Positions 9,403 to 17,349 of a stretch of 54,466 bases of DNA are shown here, piece by piece (position 1 is the stretch's first letter; every line of letters starts with the position of its first letter). A program made the position numbers and the translations under genes. Source of the DNA: DAOTUL01 sp034437435 (GTDB taxonomy: Bacteria > Chloroflexota > Anaerolineae > Aggregatilineales > Phototrophicaceae); contig CAYQJO010000002.1 in the NCBI GenBank assembly GCA_964417785.1, forward strand, positions 1 to 54,466. Direction: 5' to 3'. The notes under the pieces were generated by a model. The model was given only the letters and a program-made list of their open reading frames with translations. It searched no databases and was not told the DNA's origin.

Positions 9403-9855
9403 ATGCATGATGAAAACCCTGATAACGGGCCGTGGGCTAACCATGACATCCGTGACGATGCCGAAGATGAACCAGAACAAGCAGAAGGCAAGCGGGAAGC
9501 GGCCGGTGGTAGGGCGATTGAAGGACCGGTGACACTGCGCTTTGAGATTCGTGGGGCCGGGACTCTGGTCGCAGTGCCGCTGGTTGATCAATTGGTGATC
9601 GGGCGGCAGGACCCTGGTACTGGCTTCACGCCTGATCTGGACCTGACCCCCTATGGTGGCTATCAGATGGGCATCAGCCGCCGCCACGCGGTGATCCGTG
9701 TTCGGGAAAATCAGCTTCAGTTCACGGACCTGGGCAGTCGCAACGGCACGTATATCAACGGCAACAAGCTGCCGCCCCAGCGGACCGCCACACTGCATCA
9801 CGGTGACGAAATCCGGGTCGGGAAAATCCTCCTGAATATCTACGTTGAGGATTAG
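9403..9855 (+). CDS. FHA-domain protein
   Basis: A 150-residue protein with an acidic, disordered N-terminus (about 1-40) and one forkhead-associated domain (about 45-150). The phosphothreonine-binding motifs are intact: VIGRQDP, ISRRHAVIR and DLGSRNGTYING. FHA domains bind phospho-Thr made by Ser/Thr kinases; no kinase gene lies in the window. It starts 9 nt after the ATPase gene with an AGGAGG ribosome site, so the two are probably co-transcribed and the FHA protein could regulate the pump (inference). Its stop codon overlaps that of the convergent Roadblock gene in the palindromic tetramer TTAG. Confidence 0.9.
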   Translation: MHDENPDNGPWANHDIRDDAEDEPEQAEGKREAAGGRAIEGPVTLRFEIRGAGTLVAVPLVDQLVIGRQDPGTGFTPDLDLTPYGGYQMGISRRHAVIRVRENQLQFTDLGSRNGTYINGNKLPPQRTATLHHGDEIRVGKILLNIYVED

Positions 9856-10259
9856 GAGCCAAGAATCTCCATGATCTCTTTGGCGGCGCGTTTGGCGGCG
9901 AACAACACGCGGGCAATGCGTGCATCTTTTTCCACCAGAACGGCCAGCGAAGCCCGTCCCGCCGGATAGACCACCATCACACCTTCCTCGCCCTCCATTA
10001 ACAGGCGTTCCAGTTCGCCCTGTGCCAGACGTTTCAGAGTGCGCTCAGCCAGACCGATAAGCGTGGCCGACATGGCAGCCACCTGTGGGCTGCTGGTGGG
10101 GTTCTCGTGGGGGTTTTCTTCGTCTCCCGGCGGATAGGCGGCAACCAGCAGACCATCAATATTCACGATCACCGTTGCTTTCACACCCTCAACAACGGTA
10201 TGCAATGTGCGCAGCTTGTCTTCAAGGGCTTCGCTGCGGTACTGTTGTTGCCCTAGCAT
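9852..10259 (-). CDS. Roadblock/LC7-domain protein
   Basis: 135 residues when started at ATG 10259 (MLGQQQYRSEALEDKL); a longer frame to 10304 has a Cys-rich, unlikely N-terminus. The core has the Roadblock/LC7 pattern: a helix, then the strand pair VKATVIVNIDGLLVAAYP, a central helix (SPQVAAMSATLIGLAERTLKRLAQ), and strands EGVMVVYPAGRASLAVLVEKDARIARVLFA. Such proteins act as regulators of small Ras-like GTPases such as MglA; none is encoded in this window. It is convergent with the FHA gene and shares a 4-nt stop overlap. Confidence 0.8.
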   Translation of the reverse strand: MLGQQQYRSEALEDKLRTLHTVVEGVKATVIVNIDGLLVAAYPPGDEENPHENPTSSPQVAAMSATLIGLAERTLKRLAQGELERLLMEGEEGVMVVYPAGRASLAVLVEKDARIARVLFAAKRAAKEIMEILGS

Positions 10260-10315
10260 AGTCGCTCCATCATTCCGCCTGCAAACACAAGTACATGATA
10301 GCACGATTTGCTTAT

Positions 10316-11077
10316 CTATTGCATAGAGTTTGCAGACTTTAACTTTTCGGCGTCTTCGGCAGCCAATTCGCCCAGCCAGTAGCGCTCGTCTTCGCTCAGT
10401 TCGGCCTGCATCAGCAGATCACGCCGCCGGTCCCAGGTACGGCGGATCGCCTGCCGCCGCCGCCAGCGCTCGATCTCGCCGTGATGACCGTCCTGCAAGA
10501 CCTGTGGCACGTCCAGACCGCGAAACTGCGCCGGACGGGTGTAGTGCGGGCCTTCCAGCAGGCCATCGGCGTGACTGTCGCGCTGCTCGGCTCCTTCCGC
10601 ACCCAGGACGCCGGGAATATGGCGCGTGACGGCATCCACCACCACCATCGCCGCCAGTTCGCCGCCGGTGAGGACATAATCGCCGATGCTGATCTCGTCC
10701 GTGATGACCAGATCGCGCACGCGCTCGTCCACGCCTTCGTAATGGCCGCACACCAGCATGAGACGGTCATGGGCGGCTAATTCGACAGCGACCGCATGCG
10801 AAAACAGCCGGCCCTGCGGTGACATGAGGATCACTGGCACATCCGGTTGATCCAGCAATGTCTCGACCGCAGCGACCATCACGTCCGGTCGCAGCACCAT
10901 GCCACCGCCGCCGCCGTAGGGCGTGTCGTCAACAGAACGGTGCTTATCGGTCGAGTAATCACGGATGTTGTGCAGATGCAGGTCCAGTAAGCCCCGGTCA
11001 CGAGCCTTCCACATCATGCTCTCAGACATCGGCCCGGTGAACATACCGGGGAAAAGCGTCAGTATATCGATGCGCAT
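10316..11077 (-). CDS. trmD: tRNA (guanine-N1)-methyltransferase
   Basis: A 253-residue enzyme (E. coli 255) that makes m1G37 in tRNAs using S-adenosylmethionine. The SPOUT trefoil-knot signature is clear: LVCGHYEGVDERV, then ITDEISIGDYVLTGGELA. The N-terminus MRIDILTLFPGMF fixes the start at ATG 11077; the frame extends upstream but that part is not homologous. Usual partners rpsP, rimM and rplS are not adjacent, so the ancestral rpsP-rimM-trmD-rplS order is broken here. It is divergent, with a 29-nt gap, from the MutS-like gene. Confidence 0.97.
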   Translation of the reverse strand: MRIDILTLFPGMFTGPMSESMMWKARDRGLLDLHLHNIRDYSTDKHRSVDDTPYGGGGGMVLRPDVMVAAVETLLDQPDVPVILMSPQGRLFSHAVAVELAAHDRLMLVCGHYEGVDERVRDLVITDEISIGDYVLTGGELAAMVVVDAVTRHIPGVLGAEGAEQRDSHADGLLEGPHYTRPAQFRGLDVPQVLQDGHHGEIERWRRRQAIRRTWDRRRDLLMQAELSEDERYWLGELAAEDAEKLKSANSMQ

Positions 11078-11081
11078 AGCC

Positions 11082-11090
11082 TGATATAAT
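11082..11090 (+). promoter_or_regulatory. Extended -10 promoter of the MutS-like gene
   Basis: The sequence TGATATAAT is a perfect extended -10 (TGn plus TATAAT) inside the 29-nt gap between trmD and the MutS-like gene. The predicted transcription start is about 10 nt before ATG 11107. No recognisable ribosome site fits in such a short leader. Confidence 0.55.
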
Positions 11091-11106
11091 CTCCTGTGTA
11101 AACGCA

Positions 11107-12909
11107 ATGGATGATCGCATGACCTCAATTCTACAACGGCATCTACGGCGGCTTGAACGCCGCATCCGTGATCTGGAAACTCGCAGCGAAGCACTGATCC
11201 GCCAGCGGCTCCTGGCTTTCTTCGGCGGTTTGTTCGCCACGCTGACGGCGCTGGCAATCCACAACGGATTGGCCCTGGTGGTATTCATCGTCACCAGTGT
11301 CGGTTTTAGCGTGCTGGTGGCCCGCCATAATCGCGTGAAAACAACCCTGGATCAATTCAAAGGCTGGCACCACATCAAAGTGACTCATCTGGCACGGGTC
11401 ACACTGGACTGGGACACGCTGCCGCCATCGAAGGCGACCGCACCGCGCACGCATCCCTTCGCGCTCGACATTGATCTGGTGGGCGAATACAGCATACACC
11501 GTTTGCTGGATACGTCCGTGTCGCAGGGTGGCAGCGACCGGCTGCGCGACTGGCTGCTGGCAACCGAGCCGCAATCGCGCCAACCGCTGGTGAAGGAACT
11601 GCTGCCGCTGGCGGCCTTCCGTGACCGGCTGGCGCTGAATGCCACCCTGGCGACACACCGTCAGCCGGATAAGTGGGATGCTGACCGGCTGCTCCGTTGG
11701 GCTGAATCGCCGGATCAGGCGGGTGGTTGGTTGGTTTTGCTGTTCCTGGCCGCTTTGTCTGGGATCAATATCGTCCTGTTTCTGCTGTTCAATCTGGCCG
11801 GACTGCCGCCGCTGTGGGTGGTGTCGTTTGTGCTGTATGTGATCGTCTCATCGCTGCAATGGCGCCGGCTCGGCGGTCTCTTCTCGGAAGGGCTGGCGTT
11901 GCAAAATCAGGTGATGCGTTTGCGGGCCATCTTCCGTCATCTGGAGACGACCGCTTACAGCGGCAAACCCCATCTTAAAGCGCTGTGTGCGCCCTTCCTG
12001 GACCGTGACCAGCGTCCAACGGCGCAACTGCGGAGGTTGTCGCTCATCACCGCCGCAGCCAGCATTCAGCGCAACCCGGTGCTGTGGATCATCCTCAATT
12101 TGATTGTCCCCTGGGATGTCTTTTTTGCATCCCTGTTGGAACGGAACAAAGGCGAACTGGCAGCGGTGCTGCCCGGTTGGCTGGATGTCTGGTATGAACT
12201 GGAAGCGCTGGGATCACTGGCGAACTTCGCCTATCTCAACCCGGAATACACATTCCCCCGTGTAGACCTGGCTATCAAGGGCCTGCACGGCGACCAACTC
12301 GGCCATCCCTTGATTCCCAAGGCGGAGAAGGTTTGTAACGATTTTGTCCTCCGCGACACAGGACAGGTGGTCATCATCACCGGCTCGAATATGTCGGGCA
12401 AAAGCTCGTTTTTGCGTACATTGGGTGTAAATCTGGTGCTGGCCTACGCCGGGACCGTGACCAATGCCGATCACTTTGAAACCGGAACGCTGCGTCTGTA
12501 TACGGCGATTCGCGTCACCGACTCGGTGGTCGATGGCATTTCCTACTTTTACGCGGAGGTGAAACGGCTCAAGGCGCTGCTGGACGCGGTAAAAGCCGAC
12601 GATCCACGCCCGGTGTTCTTCTTGATCGACGAAATCTTTCGCGGAACCAACAATCGGGAGCGGTTGGTGGGCAGCCAGTCCTATATCATGGCGCTGGTTG
12701 GCGGCAACAGCCTGGGCTTGATCGCCACTCATGACCTGGAACTGGCGAATCTGGCCGATACCATCAGAGAGGTGAGCAATTTTCACTTCCGCGAGACAGT
12801 TGCCAACGGGCGGATGGTGTTCGATTACACCATCCGCCCCGGACCAAGCCCCACAACCAACGCCCTGACGATCATGCGGTTGGAGGGGCTGCCCGTCGGT
12901 AAACCCTGA
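11107..12909 (+). CDS. Membrane-embedded MutS-family ATPase
   Basis: A 600-residue protein. It starts with a basic coiled-coil-like helix (5-35), then a transmembrane hairpin (about 36-52 and 55-72), a second hydrophobic pair (about 206-250), a helical lever/clamp-like middle and a C-terminal MutS ATPase. The ATPase has Walker A GSNMSGKSS near 425-433, Walker B FFLIDEIFRGTNN near 503-515 and the ATHDLELA switch near 540. It lacks the N-terminal mismatch-recognition domain of MutS1, so it is unlikely to perform canonical mismatch repair. Transmembrane MutS relatives exist in several phyla with no assigned function. An in-frame ATG at 11119 is an alternative start. There is no obvious Shine-Dalgarno. 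Confidence 0.88.
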   Translation: MDDRMTSILQRHLRRLERRIRDLETRSEALIRQRLLAFFGGLFATLTALAIHNGLALVVFIVTSVGFSVLVARHNRVKTTLDQFKGWHHIKVTHLARVTLDWDTLPPSKATAPRTHPFALDIDLVGEYSIHRLLDTSVSQGGSDRLRDWLLATEPQSRQPLVKELLPLAAFRDRLALNATLATHRQPDKWDADRLLRWAESPDQAGGWLVLLFLAALSGINIVLFLLFNLAGLPPLWVVSFVLYVIVSSLQWRRLGGLFSEGLALQNQVMRLRAIFRHLETTAYSGKPHLKALCAPFLDRDQRPTAQLRRLSLITAAASIQRNPVLWIILNLIVPWDVFFASLLERNKGELAAVLPGWLDVWYELEALGSLANFAYLNPEYTFPRVDLAIKGLHGDQLGHPLIPKAEKVCNDFVLRDTGQVVIITGSNMSGKSSFLRTLGVNLVLAYAGTVTNADHFETGTLRLYTAIRVTDSVVDGISYFYAEVKRLKALLDAVKADDPRPVFFLIDEIFRGTNNRERLVGSQSYIMALVGGNSLGLIATHDLELANLADTIREVSNFHFRETVANGRMVFDYTIRPGPSPTTNALTIMRLEGLPVGKP

Positions 12910-12923
12910 AGTCTTCCGAGTTC

Positions 12924-14747
12924 TTATGCCTGCGAATACGCGGCGGTCTCGACTTCATCAACCGATGCTTCCATGAACTGCCGCTGGTAAAGATGGGCAT
13001 AAAGTCCACCCTGGGCCAGCAGTTCCTCGTGGCTGCCATCTTCGATGATCTTGCCGAGCTTCATCACCAGGATGCGGTCAGCGTCGCGCACGGTGCTGAG
13101 CCGGTGAGCAATGATGATGCTGGTCCGGTTAGACATAACCCGCTGTAAGGCCTCCTGGATGAGGACTTCAGTCTCGGTGTCGATGTTGCTGGTGGCCTCG
13201 TCCAGGACCAGGATGCTATCTGGATTGTGCAGCAGCGCCCGTGCCAGGGCCAACAACTGACGTTGCCCCTGCGATAGATTGGCCCCACCGGGCAGCAGGA
13301 TATATTCGTATTGTCCGGGCAGTCGCTCGATGAAGGGGGCAGCGCAGGCTGTCTCCGCTGCCTGACGCATCTGATCGTCGGTGATGTTCGGGTCAAACAG
13401 GCGCAAATTATCCGCGATGCTGCCGTTGAAGCAGTAGGGACTTTGCGGAACCACCATCACATGACGGCGCAGGTCGGGCAGCGTCATATCGCGCACATCC
13501 ACGCCACCGACCTTGATGCTGCCGTCGGTGACATCGTAGAAGCGGGCCAGCAATCCTGCCAACGAAGTCTTGCCCGCGCCGGTCGCGCCGACGATGGCGA
13601 CGCGCTGACCTTCCGGTATCTCCAGCGAGATGTCGCGCAAGATAGGGACACCGGGTTTGTAGCCGAATACAACATGATCCAATGTGATTGAATGCGCCAG
13701 TTCTTTTGCCAGTGTGGCGTCTTCCGGATCGACAATTTCGGGTTCCGTGCGCAGCATCCGGGCGATGCGCTCACCAGCGGAAAAGGCCGATTGAATCTGC
13801 GCGAATTGTTCGGAAAGCTGCAAGATTGGGACGAAACTGCGCTGCGTGTATTGGATGAAAGAAATCAACATACCGAGGGTGGCCCATCCCGCCAGCACAC
13901 CGCTACCGCCACCATACAGCACCAGCGCCATCCCGACCGCCGTCAGCAGTTGTAGGGCCGAGGCGAAAAAGGTGTACAGGTCACGGGTGCGCATACGGGT
14001 GCGCAGATAATCGGAAGTGATGTCGTCAAATTCGTTGCGGCTGATCTCCTGGCGTCCAAACAACTGGACGATGAGCATGCCGCTGACATGTTCGTTGATG
14101 AACGCCTGATATTCGCCAATAAGCTGGTGAATCCTGCGGGTAGAGGCACGAATCTTGCGCCGGAAGTAGATAGAGATAATCGTCAATACCGGCAGCACAG
14201 ACAGGCTGATGAGTGCCAGACGCCAGTTGAGGACCATCATCACCCCGACAATACCGACGAGCGTGATTAAATTGCTGATGACGATCACGATACTGGTCGA
14301 GAGCAGTTCGGTCAGTGCCTCAATGTCGTTGGAAAGTCGCGCCACAAGCTGCCCGACCGGCGTGTTATTGAAGAACTTCATATCCTGCTTGAGGATATGC
14401 TCGAACAATTTCTGGCGCAGATCCACCAGGGCGTTTTGACCGACGGTTTGCAGCAGATAGATGTGGCCGAAGCGCAGCACAAACAAAGTTGGGATCGACG
14501 CCAGATAGATCAGGCCGATCACGACCAGGCCGTCTACGTTACCTTCGGTCATCGGGCCGTCCACCGCCCGCTGGATCAGATAAGGGGGCAGCAGCGAGAA
14601 CGCCGTCACACCCAGGAGCATGAGGAAGACCAGAATCAGCCATTTCCAGTAGGGCAAGATGAATCCACCCAGCATGGACAGCAAATAGCGGTCGTCGCCA
14701 TAATCGGCTGTCGAGGCAATATCCTGCTTGTTAGACATCACAGACAT
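12924..14747 (-). CDS. ABC exporter half-transporter (catalytic-site Glu subunit)
   Basis: 607 residues with six membrane helices (about 30-330) followed by an ATPase domain. Walker A is GATGAGKTS (about 391-399), signature LSQGQ (about 490) and Walker B ILVLDEATSNID with the catalytic Glu517, then the H-loop IIIAHRLSTV. The Walker B is canonical while the signature departs from LSGGQ. It follows the partner half-transporter by 2 nt on the same strand, so translation is coupled. The pair fits type IV heterodimeric exporters such as TM287/TM288 and BmrCD, which export drugs or lipids. The substrate is unknown. Confidence 0.93.
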   Translation of the reverse strand: MSVMSNKQDIASTADYGDDRYLLSMLGGFILPYWKWLILVFLMLLGVTAFSLLPPYLIQRAVDGPMTEGNVDGLVVIGLIYLASIPTLFVLRFGHIYLLQTVGQNALVDLRQKLFEHILKQDMKFFNNTPVGQLVARLSNDIEALTELLSTSIVIVISNLITLVGIVGVMMVLNWRLALISLSVLPVLTIISIYFRRKIRASTRRIHQLIGEYQAFINEHVSGMLIVQLFGRQEISRNEFDDITSDYLRTRMRTRDLYTFFASALQLLTAVGMALVLYGGGSGVLAGWATLGMLISFIQYTQRSFVPILQLSEQFAQIQSAFSAGERIARMLRTEPEIVDPEDATLAKELAHSITLDHVVFGYKPGVPILRDISLEIPEGQRVAIVGATGAGKTSLAGLLARFYDVTDGSIKVGGVDVRDMTLPDLRRHVMVVPQSPYCFNGSIADNLRLFDPNITDDQMRQAAETACAAPFIERLPGQYEYILLPGGANLSQGQRQLLALARALLHNPDSILVLDEATSNIDTETEVLIQEALQRVMSNRTSIIIAHRLSTVRDADRILVMKLGKIIEDGSHEELLAQGGLYAHLYQRQFMEASVDEVETAAYSQA

Positions 14748-14749
14748 GG

Positions 14750-16555
14750 TTACGCCTCCACCATCTCGTTTAACTCGCGTTCGACCATCTGAGTGTACAC
14801 ACCGTTGGCGGCCAGCAGGTCGTCATGGGTTCCCTGCTCCATGATGCGTCCGTTATCCATTACAACGATGAAGTCAGCGTCTTTAACGGTGGCGATACGG
14901 TGGGCGATGATGATGCTGGTCCGAGAGCGCAGCACACCCCGCAGGTCGGCCAGGATGTCGGCGGCGGTGTGGGTATCAACGCTGGAAAGGGCGTCGTCCA
15001 GCACCAGAATGGCCGGGTTGCGGATGATGGCGCGGGCAATTGCCACACGCTGTTTCTGCCCACCGGAGAGCATCACGCCGCGCTCACCGACCATCGTGTC
15101 GATCCCGTCGGGAAGCTGTGGCAGGTCGTTGCTCATGCGCGAGATATGGATGGCACGCTCAAGCGCGTCCTCACCCAGGCTGCTGTCGCCCATACGGACG
15201 TTCTTGTGTAGTTCCTGGCTGAAGAGGAAGGTGGACTGCGGCACGTAAGTGGTCGCGTCGCGCAGGTCTTCCAGCTTGATTTTGCGCACATCCACACCGT
15301 CTACGGTGACAGCTCCCTCGGTTGGATCGAGGACACGGGCGATCAGGTTGACCAGCATGGTCTTGCCGCATCCGGTCGGGCCGACGATGGCGACCACTGA
15401 TCCTGCCGGAATATGGAGCGAGATGTCGCGCAGCAGCCAGGTATCATCCATATTGACGCTTACATTGTGGAATTCGATCTCGCCGCGTGGTTTCGCCAGC
15501 TTTTCAGCGTTGGGGTGGTTATCGATTTTCGAGTCTTGCAGCAGTGGGGTCAGACGTTCCAGTGCGCCGCGTGTTTGCTGGTAGCGCTGGTAGATCATGC
15601 CCAGGTGCAGAAGCGACTGGCTGACGATGTTGAGGTAAATCAGGAATTGCGCGAAGTTACCGATAGACATGTTGCCCTGGATCGTCATGTAACCGCCGAC
15701 GAAGACAACTGTCGCCGAGGTGAACTCGCTGATCATGTTCGGCAGCAGACCGATCGGTTCATTGCGCCGCTTGAAGAACAGCCAGAGGCGGCGGTATTCA
15801 TAATTCTCTTCGCGGAACTTTTCGGCCACACCGATTTCACGTCCGGAGGTTTTGATCGTCTGGATACCGCTGAACGAGTCCTGCACCAGCGCCGAAACCG
15901 TACCGGCCTGATCCTGGACTTTCTCGAAAATCGGGGCCAGCACATTACCGGCACGAATCTGGAAGGCGGTGGAGATAGTCAGCACGATAAATACCGTTAT
16001 CGTCAGCGTCAGATTGATAGTGCCGAGCAGGATAAACGCCATACTGATTGTCATGATGGCATTGCCGCCGCGTGTGAGTGTGATCGCCAGCATCTGCCAC
16101 GCCATCTGCACGTCACTGTGCATCCGCGAGATGATGTCACCGGTGGCAAAATGGTTGAAGAAATCCTGCTCGCGCTTGAGCATCTTACCGAACAGGGTGG
16201 TCTGGATATCATACGTGACCTGGAAAGCCACCTGTCCGCTGTAGTAACGCAGCCCAAAAAACGAGATCACCGTAATGATACCCAGGCCGACCAGCATCAT
16301 GCCGTCGAGCAACAACTGGTTGAGGTCCACACCGGCTTCCACATGGTCGATGATGATACCGATCAAATACGGTTGAAGGGCGGTGGTGATACCTGCTGCG
16401 ATGCTGAAAGCGATGGATGCTATGGACTCCCATTTATGTCCTATAACAAAACGGAGCAACCAGCGGAAGTCCGCACGAGGTGTTTTATGCGATGGATCGT
16501 CTTCCGATGTTGAGCTTCTATCTGCCTTAGTTTGATCTAAGGACCGGATAGCCAT
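14750..16555 (-). CDS. ABC exporter half-transporter (degenerate-site subunit)
   Basis: 601 residues: a hydrophilic N-terminus (about 1-38), six membrane helices and an ATPase. Walker A is GPTGCGKTM (from residue 392), signature LSGGQ, and Walker B LVLDDALSSVD, where Asp521 stands in place of the catalytic Glu. Together with the partner's LSQGQ this gives one consensus and one degenerate ATP site, as in TM287/TM288. I chose ATG 16555 because GGGGGGT lies 9 nt upstream; an ATG at 16579 in frame would put that purine run inside the coding region. It is the first gene of the two-gene operon. Confidence 0.93.
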   Translation of the reverse strand: MAIRSLDQTKADRSSTSEDDPSHKTPRADFRWLLRFVIGHKWESIASIAFSIAAGITTALQPYLIGIIIDHVEAGVDLNQLLLDGMMLVGLGIITVISFFGLRYYSGQVAFQVTYDIQTTLFGKMLKREQDFFNHFATGDIISRMHSDVQMAWQMLAITLTRGGNAIMTISMAFILLGTINLTLTITVFIVLTISTAFQIRAGNVLAPIFEKVQDQAGTVSALVQDSFSGIQTIKTSGREIGVAEKFREENYEYRRLWLFFKRRNEPIGLLPNMISEFTSATVVFVGGYMTIQGNMSIGNFAQFLIYLNIVSQSLLHLGMIYQRYQQTRGALERLTPLLQDSKIDNHPNAEKLAKPRGEIEFHNVSVNMDDTWLLRDISLHIPAGSVVAIVGPTGCGKTMLVNLIARVLDPTEGAVTVDGVDVRKIKLEDLRDATTYVPQSTFLFSQELHKNVRMGDSSLGEDALERAIHISRMSNDLPQLPDGIDTMVGERGVMLSGGQKQRVAIARAIIRNPAILVLDDALSSVDTHTAADILADLRGVLRSRTSIIIAHRIATVKDADFIVVMDNGRIMEQGTHDDLLAANGVYTQMVERELNEMVEA

Positions 16556-16579
16556 GAAAAAATTACCCCCCATATCCAA

Positions 16580-16774
16580 ATAGCATTAAATATCTATAGT
16601 AGCACAGTTTTAATTAAGACCAATGGAGACCAAATAAGTACTATACGGTCCACCTTTTTTATTTTATAAATTTTAATCGATGAATTTAAATTAATTTGAA
16701 ACTGATCCAGTGTGACGGTCGTATAGCAAGCAGAGCAGTTTGGTCGATAAGGAACATACCTATGTGGACATTTT
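16580..16774. other. AT-rich intergenic stretch upstream of the ABC operon
   Basis: About 195 nt, much richer in A and T than its surroundings, with no convincing gene. It must hold the ABC operon promoter: reading on the minus strand, TATAGT at 16646-16641 is a plausible -10. A 7-bp inverted repeat (CTATACG at 16641-16647 and CGTATAG at 16720-16726) brackets the most AT-rich part and could be an operator, but this is weak. Confidence 0.35.
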
Positions 16775-16793
16775 ATGGACAGGCCCCGTAAAA

Positions 16794-16814
16794 CCCACCT
16801 GCTTTAGCGGTGGG
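16794..16814. repeat. Left-end bulged hairpin of the IS200/IS605-like element
   Basis: Stem of six pairs (CCCACC/GGTGGG), a single bulged T at 16800, two further pairs (GC/GC) and a TTTA loop. The layout matches the right-end hairpin of the same element. Confidence 0.7.
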
Positions 16815-16834
16815 ATATTAAGGGGCTTCCCTGT

Positions 16835-16890
16835 CTTGCGCCTTCAGGTGCAAGGGTGTATCCTTACACTTGAGTTGGGGCATCAACTCA
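16835..16890 (+). ncRNA. Possible omega-RNA-like structured segment
   Basis: Three hairpins follow one another between the element's ends: 16835-16854 (CTTGC/GCAAG plus CCT/AGG around a TC loop, with a one-base mismatch), 16856-16869 (GTGTA/TACAC) and 16871-16890 (TGAGTTG/CAACTCA around GGGCAT). In IS605-group elements the RNA guide of TnpB is made from the region just before and through the right end, so a deleted element could keep the RNA scaffold without tnpB. That role is inference; the hairpins themselves are directly visible. Confidence 0.4.
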
Positions 16891-16950
16891 TACTGTCTCA
16901 GTCGGAAGAAGACCCGGCATCTGTTGGGCATCCGGCGTTAACGTCAGAAG

Positions 16951-16971
16951 CCCAAGTCTTTTAAGCTTGGG
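16951..16971. repeat. Right-end bulged hairpin of the IS200/IS605-like element
   Basis: Stem of six pairs (CCCAAG/CTTGGG), one bulged T at 16957, three further pairs (CTT/AAG) and a TT loop. It is followed by AGTATG and TCAC. The ATG in this tail (16975) is what opens the downstream pseudogene frame, so that start is supplied by the mobile element. Confidence 0.7.
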
Positions 16972-16974
16972 AGT

Positions 16975-17349
16975 ATGTCACTCGACTTGATGACCTTCGT
17001 TGTCGCCATGATCGTTGTCTTATCAGTTCATATTCCGCTCCCGGTACAGACTGCTGAAGGGCTTTCGCAGCGGGGTTCGGTCTGGTTTGAAGCGTGGAGC
17101 GGTCTGCGCTATCTATGGGCGCACCGACCGTTGTTGTACGTGTCACTGCTCAATTTCCTGGTGGCGGGTTCGATGATCCTCGCCACATCTTACATTCTGG
17201 GTCGGACCGATAACAACGAACTGGTTCTGGGGGCCATCCTCAGTTTGATGAATATCGGTGCGCTTGTCGGCGGGGTCACGTTGGCATCTATCCGCATGCA
17301 CCTGATTATTCCCGGTATTGTTTTCGCCAGCATATCATTGGCCCTATTG
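16975..17349 (+). pseudogene. Truncated MFS transporter (DHA3-like), C-terminal part fragment
   Basis: About 120 residues homologous in style to DHA3/macrolide-efflux-type MFS proteins. The segment LDLMTFVVAMIVVLSVHIP ends one membrane helix, WSGLRYLWAHRPLLYVSLLNFLV is the usual cytoplasmic loop and next helix, and GAILSLMNIGALVGGV is another helix. The N-terminal half is missing: the reading frame begins within the right end of the IS200/IS605-like element, and the sequence to the left of the element does not encode it. Near 17340-17350 the frame passes without a stop into an aldo/keto reductase fragment. It is non-functional by inspection. Confidence 0.75.

Larger units (their letters stand above)
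16781..16981 (+). mobile_element. Non-autonomous IS200/IS605-type element (PATE/MITE-like)
   Basis: A roughly 200-bp unit with no ORF of its own. At the left is a hairpin with 6-bp arms CCCACC (16794-16799) and GGTGGG (16809-16814), extended by a GC/GC pair after an unpaired T. At the right is a hairpin with CCCAAG (16951-16956) and CTTGGG (16966-16971), extended by CTT/AAG, again with one unpaired T after the sixth base. Imperfect subterminal hairpins with a bulged T are what Y1 transposases (TnpA) of this family recognise. The tract after the right hairpin ends in TCAC at 16978-16981, a plausible cleavage tetramer. Both tnpA and tnpB are absent. The exact left boundary is not determined and may lie some 5-10 nt further left. 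Confidence 0.65.

Noticed and set aside
7969..9801. 610-codon open frame on the minus strand opposite the P-type ATPase and FHA genes
   Set aside because: It is the antisense shadow of two clear genes. Its product is rich in His, Gln and Arg with no domain pattern, as expected for the reverse of a GC-rich coding strand.
9403..10259. FHA and Roadblock genes as an MglA-type polarity system
   Set aside because: They are on opposite strands, and no Ras-like GTPase or GAP gene is in the window.
15413..16513. 366-codon plus-strand frame opposite the ABC half-transporter
   Set aside because: Shadow of a gene with intact Walker and signature motifs; the product has no coherent fold pattern.
16740..16964. 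75-codon plus-strand frame spanning the left part of the IS200/IS605-like element
   Set aside because: It crosses both hairpins and flanking AT-rich DNA and does not resemble TnpA, TnpB or the MFS N-terminus.
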